Shown here one piece after another: positions 45,000 to 55,760 of a DNA stretch of 64,000 bases. The stretch is taken from positions 1,074,737 through 1,138,736 of the forward strand of contig BFEA01000487.1 in the NCBI GenBank assembly GCA_003427395.1. The letters run 5' to 3'. Position 1 is the first letter of the stretch. Each line of letters begins with the position of its first letter. The position numbers and the translations under genes were made by a program. The notes under the pieces were generated by a model. The model saw only the letters and a program-made list of their open reading frames with translations. It made no database searches and was not told where the DNA came from. The stretch comes from Chara braunii (lineage: Eukaryota; Streptophyta; Charophyceae; Charales; Characeae).

Positions 45000-46380
45000 A
45001 CTTTTTTTTATTTTTAATAGAAGACTAATTTAGAGGTTTTCATATCTTTGGTATGAACTTCTGTTATGACCTGTGATAATGGGGTACTTGCTCCATTGCC
45101 TCTACTGATCACCATATTCGCCCTAATGCCCTCATGTTTGCATGGTTTTCTTGATGCCCTCCATTTAGTCACATGCCGCCTCCAAAAGCACAGTGGTACC
45201 TTTTGCTCACACAATGCCCTAATGGATTCAGCTGGATAAAAGTCCTTACCACCGTCCCTGAAATACAAGGCACATTCATTACATTTGTAACTATGTACCT
45301 GAGCCAACTGTCAGGCCAGATGGGGAAGGTGGCAGGAACCACCTCCTAGGGATGGGACCCAAATGATGTTCTGCTTAGAAAAAAAAAAAAAAATGGAGCC
45401 AGGAAATTGTTAGCTGGACTGACCTTGTGATACTTAGAGGGAATTGAGCCAACAGAGGCATTAGACCAAACTGTGCAAACACTGAGGCGTCAGAACGAGT
45501 ATGGCAAACTAGAGAGGCATCGGGATTCCTGACACCGTGACCCACTTGAGGGGGTTTAGTTCTGGTTTTGGATATTCACGGGTCCCTGTAATCCAATCTC
45601 TAAATCTCACGGCCACAATGTGACCATCTTCAGAAAATACTCGAAGAACTGGAGCGAAACCTCCCAAGCGATACACGGCCCCAGTTATCATTAACCTATG
45701 CGGCTATTGTCGTTTTTCACTATTCAATTATCATTGTTTCTGTTTTTTCTTATGCACACTGGCAATGGAGGAGAATAGAGAGAAGTAATTACACCCTGTG
45801 TGGGTACCCTTGTTGAATCCATGTAATGACTGCCCAAAAGTTATACAAGCATGTGATCCTTTCTTTCTTTTCAAGTTTCTTTTCTCGTTTTCGGCCTCCC
45901 AAAGCAATTCTTTTCAACCCCCCCCCCCCCCCAACAACCCGGTCCCACCTGGTCCCAAGTTCCTGTTTCCTTTTTGTCCCCTTTTTTTCAGTTGTTTAAA
46001 CCTTTTTTTTTTTTTTTTTTTGTTTAAACCTTTTCACTCCCTAGGTTGTTGATTTTTCTTCCTTCCCCTCCTTTCTTTGCAGCTTCTTAATATTGCACTT
46101 GTCAGATCCAGAACAGGCCTGACAAAACTGTGTTTTCTTTTGGGGTTGGCAGCCTGGCATGCCCCAACCCGTCAGAGCCTAACTCTGTGGGGTGGGGATC
46201 AGATTGGCAAAACAGGTACTGAGCTTTGAACTTGTCAGCGAACTGGCTTGGATTTGCCTATTTAAAGGGCTGAAAGCCTGAAACCCACAGTGGCTGATAA
46301 TTCATCTATGCCTGCCAAATCCAGTCTGGATTGTCTCGAGGACGAATCTGGGGCTAAAAGGCCTATTTTAGTATTTTTCC
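45000..46380. other. mostly unassigned; two coding-like fragments on minus strand
   Basis: Minus-strand frames at 45307-45014 (97 codons; YKCNECALYF, ALCEQKVPLCFWRRH, KPCKHEG) and 45691-45509 (60 codons; FRDWITGTREYPKPELN, WVTVSGIPMPL) look protein-like. The first has a CxxC...C...C..H...C.H spacing that could bind zinc. The second ends like the RRM/DUF4283-type start of plant LINE ORF1 proteins. I recognise neither with certainty. A poly(C) run at 45919-45932 and a poly(T) at 46002-46021 follow. Confidence 0.35.
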
Positions 46381-46383
46381 CCT

Positions 46384-46593
46384 GTGTGGTCTTATTGCAG
46401 CATAGTATCCCAACAGGCTATAGCAAATCTTGAACATCGCTTACTAGCATGCCCGATGGCAGTCCAAACATGGAGATCACAGTGGCAACATGTCTTGCAT
46501 GGAATATATGTTGGTTGTTGTTTGGCCAGACAAAAGACTAGCCAACTCACTGAAGGGTCTTTGAGCACAGACTGTTCAAGACTACTGGATTAG
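46384..46593 (+). pseudogene. possible LINE ORF2 zinc-finger region fragment
   Basis: The plus frame contains NLEHRLLACPMAVQTWRSQW, which resembles ETIEHIFLQCPGALWLWRWW of copy E: E-H, four residues, C-P, then aromatic residues. The upstream CxxC is not evident. It would belong to a different LINE lineage. Confidence 0.35.
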
Positions 46594-46751
46594 TAAATCC
46601 TTATGGGAATCTGGGGGATCTGGAGAGCCAGAGGCCTCTTTGAGAAGAAAAAACATGCTACTTTGGATACAAGGAAATACGATGCAATTACAATCAAGGT
46701 AACTGCAGAAGAGGAGACTCAGTATGTAAGAACGGAAAGTTGGAAACCCTT

Positions 46752-47365
46752 TTTTCCCCCCCTTTTTTTTGGGAACTGTGCTCCAATATATTTGTGGGGA
46801 GCAACACGTGCTGGGAATCGGGCCCAGTGTCCCATATGAAAACATGTATAGAACATATTGATGTACCGAGGCCATTACCCCGCTTCGGTTGAGCCAAGCA
46901 TTCAATGACATGATCATAGAACAACTACTGCATTTCAGGACAGCTTATGAAAAGTCTATAGATCCTATTAACTTGGGAATAGGTATCCACAGTCTAAAAT
47001 ACCCAGCAATCGTCCGAATATCTGAAAACAAAAGAATTATCGAACGGGTCAAACCAAAACCCACCAAAACTGTCCTATTCGCTGCCAAGTTCTTCCAGGC
47101 CTCACCCCCCCAACTTGCTAGGCTACAGGGCAACACGACTCGCCCGAGCTCCGGCCAGCGTCGTCCTGGCAGCAACCCCAGACTGTCCCTAAGGATGCCC
47201 GCCCCAAAGTATCCGCAGATCTCTCTACCAGGCCTCACGCCCTCCCAACAGGAGCGGGTTACACAGCAGCGCCTCAGCTCTGGCCAGCGCCGTTCTGACA
47301 TCAACATCGAACAGCCACGGATCTCTGAATAGAACAGCATCAATACGGCTACAGATAGACTGCTA
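46752..47365 (-). mobile_element. 614-bp non-autonomous retroposon with 17-bp target duplication
   Basis: Flanks GAAAGTTGGAAACCCTT (46735-46751) and GAAAGTTAGAGACCCTT (47366-47382) match at 15 of 17 positions. On the minus strand the insert starts with two GC-rich monomers (GAACGGCGCTGGCCAGAGC and GACGACGCTGGCCGGAGC, about 140 bp apart), continues with about 250 bp of unique sequence and ends with the GGG/CCC-subtype tail and a short A/G tract. It shares monomers, GGGGTAATGGCC near the end and the tail with the insertion at 33500-36089. No protein is encoded. Confidence 0.75.
46771..46833 (-). repeat. LINE-type 3' tail hairpin, GGG/CCC subtype
   Basis: Minus strand GGGACACTGGGCCCGATTCC, CAGCACGTGTTGCTCCCC, ACAAATATATTGGAGC. 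The arms CTGGG/CCCAG pair. It ends the 614-bp retroposon. Confidence 0.8.
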
Positions 47366-47382
47366 GAAAGTTAGAGACCCTT

Positions 47383-48510
47383 AAAATCTTGAAGAATTCT
47401 TAGAACGACTGAGGATAACAACATTATTCATGAAAATGAGTTAAGAATCAGCTTTTGCGTAACTGAGCTCTCACAGAGAAGAACGGAAACTCAAAATGGA
47501 AAAGATTAAAACAAATGATCCACAAATGATTTAGGATTTTGAGAAAAAGGAAGTAAAAAACAAGGATTTTGATGAGCAGTGAATGGGATTGCAAAAAAGA
47601 ACTTGTGAGTAAACTGACTGTGCCACCGAATACAATCGAAACCACCTAGCATCAGGAAAGCTTTCTCAAGGGAACAGTGACCTGGGCTCGCCAGTGCACG
47701 GCCCCAGCCTTACAGAAAAAGAAACTCGTCGCTACCGCACTATAGCAATGGCTCAGCCTACTGGACGACAATGGCCGGCAGTGCCGGCCAAAAAAGGAAA
47801 AAGAGTGCGCCACTGGCGGTTCCAAAAAGCTTGGCACGCAGTAAGGCACCTCCAGGCCCAGATGCACTGGTCATTAAATGGGGATAGGCATGAGTTTCAT
47901 GTGTCATAATCTTCTATTTGAATTTGAGCCTTGAAAAAAAAAAGAGGAGGGGGGGGGGAAAGATAACAACAGATCAACTGGAACAGTTGGAGGAAACATC
48001 GGTTGTACGGCTGACGAATGGGATTAAGCAGGGCGCTAGCCAGACTTCTGAGGCCTCTGCTTTGACATGCACCGATATGCATAACCTAAGGAGCGCTAGC
48101 TATGAAGAATTTCGGGCCGGTGGCCTATTCAGCAGTCTCATGAAAGACATAAATCTATGGATTGCTGCGCCTAATCCAGGCTCCCACGAAGGCGCTGGGA
48201 GAACGATAGATGGCACCTCTATGAAGTCACTTGAGGCTTCCCGGCCGAAGGAAAACGATTTTGTGTGCCTCCAGGCACAAAGTGCAGCAATTCGGACATC
48301 TCCGCCGAATTGCTTGCCAAGAAGTGTTGAGGTAATGCCTACTATTCTAGAAACAGTGTACGAACCACACTTCCTGAAATGTTCCAACTCTGGCGAGCCT
48401 GGCTATTCACAACATAGTAACAAACTTGTATGAAACAGATACGCCGAGATTTTCAAGGGGCAGTTGCCTGGTACATAGAAGGCCGAAGGTCCAAATGCTT
48501 CCATACAACC
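47383..48510. other. unassigned sequence
   Basis: No gene was recognised. The longest frame (47918-48433, plus, 171 codons) begins in an A/G-rich tract and has no domain; its composition does not exclude a real protein fragment. An AAAAAAAAAGAGGAGG tract at 47934 may be an old poly(A) tail. Confidence 0.4.
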
Positions 48511-48514
48511 GACC

Positions 48515-48760
48515 ACCAAATATTGGTTAGGCACGTAAGTGGCATTCAGGAGGTTGTGGGTTCAGTCCCCATGGGCGCCTGCCGTTCCCTTGGTGCCAAC
48601 CAACTGAGGGAAACAGCTAGATCCTCCCGGTCGGTATTAGTAGGGTCTTCAGCCAACACGGGTGTGAATGCGAGTGGAGTGGGTTGTGTGTGGTGTGTGG
48701 GAGAGTGTTGGCCTTAGACACTACTGTTACTTGATGGGGGTGGGGGAAGATGAAAAGGGA
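48515..48760 (+). repeat. possible tRNA-derived SINE head
   Basis: TTGGTTAGGCACGTAAGTGG (from 48523) resembles an A box region and GTGGGTTCAGTCCCCA (from 48556) resembles a B box (consensus GGTTCRANTCC). They are about 36 bp apart, the normal tRNA spacing. Downstream are GTGTGTG- and GGG-rich sequence. The 3' end, a tail and a target duplication were not identified. Confidence 0.35.
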
Positions 48761-49093
48761 GGTGCAGCTACTGGCAAATGCTCGGTCCTTGTGTTAGCCG
48801 GCTCCCACCGGCGGCCCCAACCCTGCACCCTAAACCACTAGGGCAGGGGGCAAACATGCAATTACCTCCCTCAATTGAGAGAGTTAACCTCCCTTCATCA
48901 AAAGAGAGGTAGATCACTATGCTTGCAGGGGTCCCCTGCATAGCTTTTAGGAGTAGTGGTAGGTAGGTCGTGAAAGCTGAAAGAATTTGAGTGACGAATG
49001 TAGTGTAGTCAAAATAAAAATAAAAATGGAGGGAAACAGGAAGGCACCTATATCATCTGGTAACCAAGAAACCATTAAGGGGAAACTACGCGC
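48761..49093. other. unassigned sequence
   Basis: I recognise no gene or repeat. CTCCCTCAATTGAGAGAG near 48867 is a small palindrome. Confidence 0.4.
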
Positions 49094-49245
49094 GAGTCAC
49101 AAAATGAGTTATAATTTCACAACAGTTTCGAATTGCAGTTCGGGCAATGTATACAACCCAGTTTTCTGGCCAGGTAGGGTGCCCGAAGTGCAATTGCAAA
49201 CTGTATCTTGCCCCATAGTGCAATTATAACTCGTTTTTGTGACTC
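49094..49245. mobile_element. foldback (MITE-like) element
   Basis: GAGTCACAAAATGAGTTATA at 49094 is the near-exact inverse of TATAACTCGTTTTTGTGACTC ending at 49245. Inner parts also pair (TTGCAGTTCGGGCA with TGCCCGAAGTGCAA). The whole 152 bp can fold. No target duplication is clear. It abuts the 5' truncation point of LINE copy H. Confidence 0.6.
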
Positions 49246-49858
49246 TGCTGAATTTACCCTAACCATTAACAACAAATTCAACTGGACATTTCAACTAAAT
49301 GGGAAAAAAAAAGAGAAAATCCAACATTTATCTAAACGAAATGAAATCCTCAAACATATTCAAAATTTATGTCAATGCTGGCTTGGGGGAAACAAGGGGC
49401 TACAGGCTACAGCAGGGGAGGATGAGGAGGTTAATAGGGCTTATCGCCTGATATTTGGAGATTGGACTTCGGCGGATCCATCCATTCCTATGCGCTCGGT
49501 TAATGACTTCCCTGGCCCGTTTCCCCGACCTCCATTTGCTGCAGTCCCCAGATCCTGGTATGGTTATGATTGAAGTTGTATCTGATTATGGTAGGAGGAA
49601 TGTTTTTTTATGAACTAGGAAGAATGGATAGATCTGGCACCGCTGTTGCGGTGAAGAGGTTCAGAATCATCCTCCACAAAGAACACATTCTTGATTCAAG
49701 CATCATTCTGTACATGGGACGCTGGACCCGGTTTCCTGCTGGTGCAGCTCCCCACCAATAGATGGAGTGACGTGAATGGACTCTAGTAGGTGTGGCTGCT
49801 CATATCACCAACCTATTAGATTCCACTGAGTCTTTATTTAAAAAAAAAAAAAAAAAAA
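49246..49858 (+). mobile_element. LINE copy H, extreme 5' truncation
   Basis: Only the last about 110 codons of ORF2, the 3' untranslated region and the long-form tail (49716-49839) with poly(A) (49840-49858) are present. The short insert immediately follows the foldback element. I could not define a target duplication. Confidence 0.75.
49247..49573 (+). pseudogene. LINE ORF2 C terminus, copy H
   Basis: The frame reads KKKEKIQHLSKRNEILKHIQ, CWLGGNKG, then DWTSADPSIPMRSVNDFPGP and RSWYGYD with a stop at 49573. It corresponds to the terminal extension of copy E (EKIKFLTNEKEI ... SWYGCD). It has no stop in this short stretch but lacks all enzymatic domains. Confidence 0.8.
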
Positions 49859-50165
49859 GCAAAAAGAAAAGGGAGTCCTATTTGTGCGGATTTTCCTACA
49901 GCTCCAATAAACAGTAAGACACAAAAAAAAAAGAAAAAAAAAAAGAAGTAAAACACAAATAGCTGTTAGTGCATGACTTCAATGAAAGAGGGGTTCCCAC
50001 ACAAAGGCACTAGCACAAGCAAAAATGGTTGAAAAGTCCTTGGTACCCTCAACCAAAGACAGTATGTGATGACCGGACTATCAAAGCAGCGTACCCTTGG
50101 CATAAAAATCTAGTTTAGAGACTTTCAGATTACTACAGCCCTGCTTTGATTGGTGTTGAGCAGCT
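49859..50165. other. unassigned A-rich sequence
   Basis: A-rich tracts with GAAAA interruptions (49860-49955) follow the LINE poly(A). The remainder has no recognisable gene. Confidence 0.4.
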
Positions 50166-50276
50166 CTACCGTCTTCACCCGAATTGAACGCCCAGTCATT
50201 ATAGCCGTAGCTGGACTGAAAATTGCACCAAATACGGCTATAATGACCGGGTGTTCTATTCGGGTGAAGACGGTAG
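50166..50276. mobile_element. foldback MITE, Stowaway/mariner-like
   Basis: The 111-bp unit has 44-bp inverted arms with three mismatches: CTACCGTCTTCACCCGAAT at the left and ATTCGGGTGAAGACGGTAG at the right, pairing inward to ATAGCCGTA/TACGGCTAT. The loop is about 23 bp. The outermost TA on each side fits the TA duplication of Tc1/mariner-type elements, but because it lies within the palindrome it is weak evidence. Confidence 0.6.
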
Positions 50277-50689
50277 TCACCCTCTTGATGACGGAGACAG
50301 GAATCTCTAATGGACCAGGAGATTGCTTGTTCACGACTGTACCTCCCCGTACCGAAAACGGGGCTCCTGAGACTCTTGATGAGGATGGAGTTAGAGTTGT
50401 CTTGATGGAGTCCAGATTGCAGAGGCTGGCTCTGGAGGGGTGCCTTGATGGTACCTTTCGGGGGTAGCTAATTCCACCGTGATTAACATTGGTCTTCCCT
50501 TTCAATGACGGAGATATGGTTTTTCGATTCTGCTTGCTGATTCCTGGGGTTAGAAGAAATTTACATTAAAGGGGCCATGCAAAATTGAAAATTGTCTTCA
50601 TGAAAGATTGGAGAAGGGTGAGAAGTTGGTACCAATAGCTCATTCGGTGTTTCATGGATACTGCCCACTTTCAGGGGTTCAGGTATGGC
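50277..50689. other. unassigned sequence
   Basis: No gene was recognised. An open frame through the foldback (50150-50467, plus) continues past it with no domain. Confidence 0.35.
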
Positions 50690-50935
50690 CAATGCCAGAA
50701 TGACGCTGGCCACTGCGGGGGTTTGGTTGCACTGCCCTGTAACCTGAGCTAGGTGGGGGCATGAGGTCTGGTAGAGAGATCTGGGTCTAGCGGGGGCAAT
50801 TCCAGTGGCTAGAGGGCCAGAACGATGCTCGCCGGAGCTGGGGCGTGTAGCGCTACCCTATAACATGTGCTTATTGGGGGCGTGAGGCTTCGTAGACATC
50901 TGGAAAAGGGGTGGCGTCAGCGAAGGCTTGTTTGA
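50690..50935 (+). repeat. monomer-repeat fragment of non-autonomous retroposon
   Basis: Two monomers, GCCAGAATGACGCTGGCCAC (50694) and GCCAGAACGATGCTCGCCGG (50817), each followed by a CTGTAACC- or CTATAAC-type core and GGGGGC(A/G)TGAGG. They match the 5' parts of the insertions at 33500 and 46752. There is no tail, so the 3' part was lost or replaced before 51000. Confidence 0.6.
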
Positions 50936-51145
50936 GTGCTTGAGTATCGAATGCGTAATCCTTCTCTCTAATTTGTTTCAAAAAAAGTTTTCTTACAAAT
51001 CAACCATGAATACTCCTGTTATCGCAGGAACTGGGAAGCCAGGATGCTCTGGTGGTGTCTAGTAGTTCATCCGCCACTGCACTAATCCGGCACTGCACTA
51101 ATGCTGTTACGTTCAGTGGCCTGTAAGCTTTTTTCTTTTTTTTTT

Positions 51146-51272
51146 TCAAACATCTGCTGGAGCCTGTCATCAGAGGTGATACGAGCATCCCCTGATGGTA
51201 GGCTCCTGGTAGTAGATGGCCCCAATCTATTGGTCGGGAGCTGCACCTGCTAGAAACCGGGTCCAGCGTCCC
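51146..51272 (-). repeat. LINE 3' tail, long form (copy C)
   Basis: Minus strand GGGACGCTGGACCCGGTTTC, TAGCAGGTGCAGCTCCCGAC, CAATAGATTGGGGCC, then an extension with GATGCTCGTATCACC, then poly(A). The arm GCTGGA faces TCTAGC here, a mismatch or G-U type change. Confidence 0.8.
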
Positions 51273-54200
51273 CTTTCCAAGATAACTACGCAATAGTTGG
51301 TGCCTCTTCACCCTCCTGCCGGGGGCGCCATATATTATCCTCCTGCATTAGCACCGTTAACTATTCCTAAGATCAAAATCACTTGCTTACTCTAAACCAT
51401 ACCAACTCAAAGGAACCAAGCACAAGGATGATAATGGGAAAGGGTCAGGGAAGTCGGATAATGGACGCAAAGGGAGTGAAGGATCCACAGTGGTCCAATT
51501 ATGAAATGATAGTTGATAGTTCCTTTTGGATTCTGGCTGCCCCCCTTTTTTGTTCACTCTTTTCTCTCCCTTCCACTTAATCACTCCCACCTTCCCTTCC
51601 TCGGTGTCCCCCAGCCAGTCGCTGCTGAATTTTTGAATGTGACGGTCAATTTCTGATTGGATCGATAGATGTTGAATCTTCTCTTCTTTGACTTTATCCC
51701 ATTGAGCCGAAATCTCAGTTTGGATTTGTTGTTTTATTGAATCAGTGAATTATGGGCCCTCAACCCTAACCCCTTCCATTTCATTCGTGCAACGTCTGTG
51801 CCAAAGGGCCCACATGATGACTCTCCTTCCAACCTGATATAGATTTTGGGAGAAATCGTCCAGATGAGGTGCATCCCATGTTTCACATAGGAGGGCTTTC
51901 CAATCCCATGGCCAAGGATATGAAGATGTGAGTTGACTCCAGATTCTGTCCCACCACCTCCATGACCATACCGCACTTGGACATTGAAGGAAAATGTGTT
52001 CTATGGTTTCTGGAATTGCTCTTGATGGGAAAGCTGATGTACAGAACTTGCACTAGGGTAATGCTATACCCCTCTGTTCAAGAGTGGTTCTATCTATAAT
52101 CCAATTGTTTGTGGAGAGACAACGGTGATCAATCTGCCATTGCAGGGAGGCTACCTTAGCAGATTTTATTTTAATGGTTCTAAACCATTTGATAGAGCGT
52201 AAGGAGTCCTTGCTGATGTTCAACTGTCTCATCCATCGTGCTTCCACTTTATTTTTTACATTAAGGGACGGTCTTAGCATTCGATAAGTGAATTTAATGT
52301 TTAGAGTGTGGAGTGAGCGAGTCCAGGTTCATTTTCCTCCTCTTGAAGTCCAGGTCCATTGAGTTGGGTCCAAGGCCAAATTGTCAATATTGACTGAGTT
52401 GGCCTGAAAGCCAGCCATTGATTTTTGTCTTTAAAGACTCTGATTCTCAACACCTGGTCCATCTGGTACCATTTGGTTTCTTGGGGTTGCCCTGTATGAA
52501 GAATATTTTGGTGATCTATAGAGAAAATGAAGATTAGCACTGTTGAGTCATCTTCCAGCAGAACCACATTCCCAATTTGTTGTTAGTCGTCCAAAAAGCC
52601 TACCTAGTCTCCTTCTTGGAGGTTTGACCCTTTTTCTAATATTCTTACCCAATCTAAGAGAATTAGCTCAATTATGGTATCCAATGCTTCTAGTGAGTGT
52701 CTGCAATATCGAAGTTTGGGTTGGATATGGGATGAGGTGTACCAATCATTTGATTCTTTATTCCATATATCTTTTATCCTAAGAATCTTATTTTTAACCC
52801 ATCCACGCCAAGGAGAGTCCATGCAGTGTAACATGCATCCCTGTGAGTCTCTGATTAATCTATTATTGAACAGTGGTTGTTGACAAACCTCCTCCCATCT
52901 TCTCGGATGACACTTGTCTGGTAGCGGTAGCCTGCGCCATGTCTTAAGGAGGTTAGGCCAGAATGGGTCATTTTTAATATCTGCCCTTGCTGCTTGTCTG
53001 TCTGTTTTTACCTCTTGGTTTGTTGCTTGAAAGACACCTCGTGGAATAGACCAGCACTAGTTCTCCAACCATATCATTGGGTCAGTGTCGTTTGGTACTT
53101 CTGGTGTCAATCTCGCTACCTGCTCCCATGCTAGAGCCTGCCAAGGAATTTGTGGGTTGAAGAGCAGTTTTTTATCCATTGAATGGATAAGGCACGAGCT
53201 TGTGTATGTGAATACATAATACCTATTCCACCTTTTGTTTTGGGTTGGATTAGCGTCTGCCATTCTACTCTGCTAATTACATTTTTGCATTCATGATTCT
53301 CTCTCCATAAATATGTTGTAACCTGTCTTTGCAGTGATTGGAGATTCAACTTATTTAAAGGCCAGATAACTGATTTATATCATAGAGGCGCTAAAATTAC
53401 ATTGTTAATCACGAGCGTCCTTCTAATTAGTGATGTTTGTTTATCTTTCCATACTTCCATCTTGGCTAAAGCTGGTTTGAAAATTCACTCGTTGTTTGTT
53501 TTAGGTTTTCCTTTTGCAGATAGGATGATCCCTAGGACCCTGATTGGCGATGAAGATGGAATCCAATGAATTCTAGGCTCCTCGGGTGGTCTCACCACTT
53601 AGTGATGAATCCACCATCCTTGGGTTTTGGTACCCTAGTTAATTCTCATATCTGAAAGGGAACAAAACTTGTTCATCAATCTCTTAATGAGGCTCATGTT
53701 GTCCTCTGAGGCATCTTCTATTAGTGAGAGGTCATCCGCGAACAATGAGCAAACAAGAATGACCTCTTCAAGGATAGATGCAATCCTAATACGTTTGATA
53801 TCATTATTATGTCTTAGATTAGCCGAAAGGGCCTCTATCATAATGACGAGAAAAAAAGGTGTTATCGGATATCCTTGCCTTACTGATCGTTCCAACAGAA
53901 TTGGAGGAGCTAGATTATCATTTATCATGACTCTTGTTGTTGCCTCTGAGTGTACGATTTGTACCCATCTTCTGAAGGAAAGCCCAAAATCAAATTTCTC
54001 CATACACATGTCTAGGAAGACTTAATCCACATGGTCGTATGCCTTTTCAAAAACTATAAAAATGAGGGCTGCATTTTGTTTTGATTGTCTGAATTTTTTT
54101 ATCAGTTCATTAACCAGCAAGATGTTGTCTTGAATATTTCTGTCTGAGATGAAGTTTGTTTGAGTGGGGTGAATGATGTCTGTTATGACTTTCATCAACC

Positions 54201-55760
54201 TGTTCGATAAATCTTTTATCAACAGTTTGTATACGACTGTGAGGAGGGTGATTCGTCTGTAATTTTGAATATTCGTTGAATCTCTTTTCTTATACAATAG
54301 GGTTAGCACTCCATGACCCACTATCTCCCCTATCCTTCACGAGGACCATACCTCTTGGTAGATTCCATCAAATCCTGAGAGATAGAATTCCACATGACTT
54401 CCCATAATTATTTGAGAAGTCAATCTATGTCTGGTGTACTCTTTTCTTCCATCATTATCAGAGTTGTCCATATTTCTTATTTAGTGATTGTTTTTTCTAG
54501 GTTGTTTTTTTGAAGATCAGTGAGTGTTTTGTCTATTGGAAGAAGGAAGCCGTAAATTTATCTCTTTCTCTGAAAAGTAGGGAAATATAATCAAATATTA
54601 GCATTCTGTTGAAAAAAGTTTTTTGTAAAATTCTCTCGCTGTCTAGGTACAAGCGGTTGTTGAGGTTTGTAGGGGCTGCTGATCCTGCTGTGGATCCACG
54701 AGCGCCTCAATGATCGATCTTTCTTTTCGTACTCTTGCTTTAGCAAAGAATCTCGCGTTCATGACCCTTTTTATGTTATGTTTAACTAATTTTCCTTTAA
54801 TCCAGATTTCTTGCCATCTATTTTTCATATAACCAAGTAGTTGATTTTCTAATTCATTTATTCTTTCTCTAAGCGGTGGTAATCGAGGATTATCTTCTAA
54901 GTCATTCAATTCTTCATCTTATTGTTGTAGGCGTTGAAGTTGTTTTTGCAGATTAATCTCTTCAGAATGTCTTTGTGCGACCAACATTTTGGATTACTCA
55001 TTGCATTTACGGCCTAGGAACATCTGACCGTTGTTGAACTAGCGTATATCGTCCTTGATGACCCTTTTCTGATCTCTCCAGAAGGATCACACATCTTGTA
55101 GATTTACTTTGAATTGATCAATGTTAAGTAAGGAAGTGTTTAGTTTGTAGAATATTTTTCCTTGATCAGGTTTTTTCATGAAAGACAGTATTATGACACT
55201 CATAGCATGTTCGATGCCCAAACAGACGCTACGAGGAAAAATCTATGCTACCTGTAGTACTCCTTGAAGCTCCTCTGAAAAGAGTATCAAGTCTATACAG
55301 GATCTTGATGCCTTCGCTGTCTGGCTTTTCCTGAAATATGTGAAGGTATGTTTAACTGGGTATGTACGTCTGAATGAGTCAAACAGATTGAAGGACTAAC
55401 ATAGTCATTCTATGATATGTTCATCAGATTCAATGTAAGACGGGTTGGGGGAGGGGATTTGCCTACATTGAAATCTCCTGCCATGATAATGAGAGTTCCT
55501 ACTGGGAGATGTTCTCTTATATTCTCAAAGAATTCCCTCCTTCCCCCAGTGTCATTAGACCCATATACACACAGGATAATTACAATTTCCAATTCCAACA
55601 TAGCTAAAATGTAGACCCATCTCCCTCCCTCTTTGTTTGCTTCCCAATATACTCGGTCTATCCTTGAGTCTGGAGGAAGCCAGATTGATACCCCTGCACT
55701 ACCTGAAGGTTTGATGGGGCCATATTTGTTTGTGAATATGATTGTGTTTTGCATTATCTA

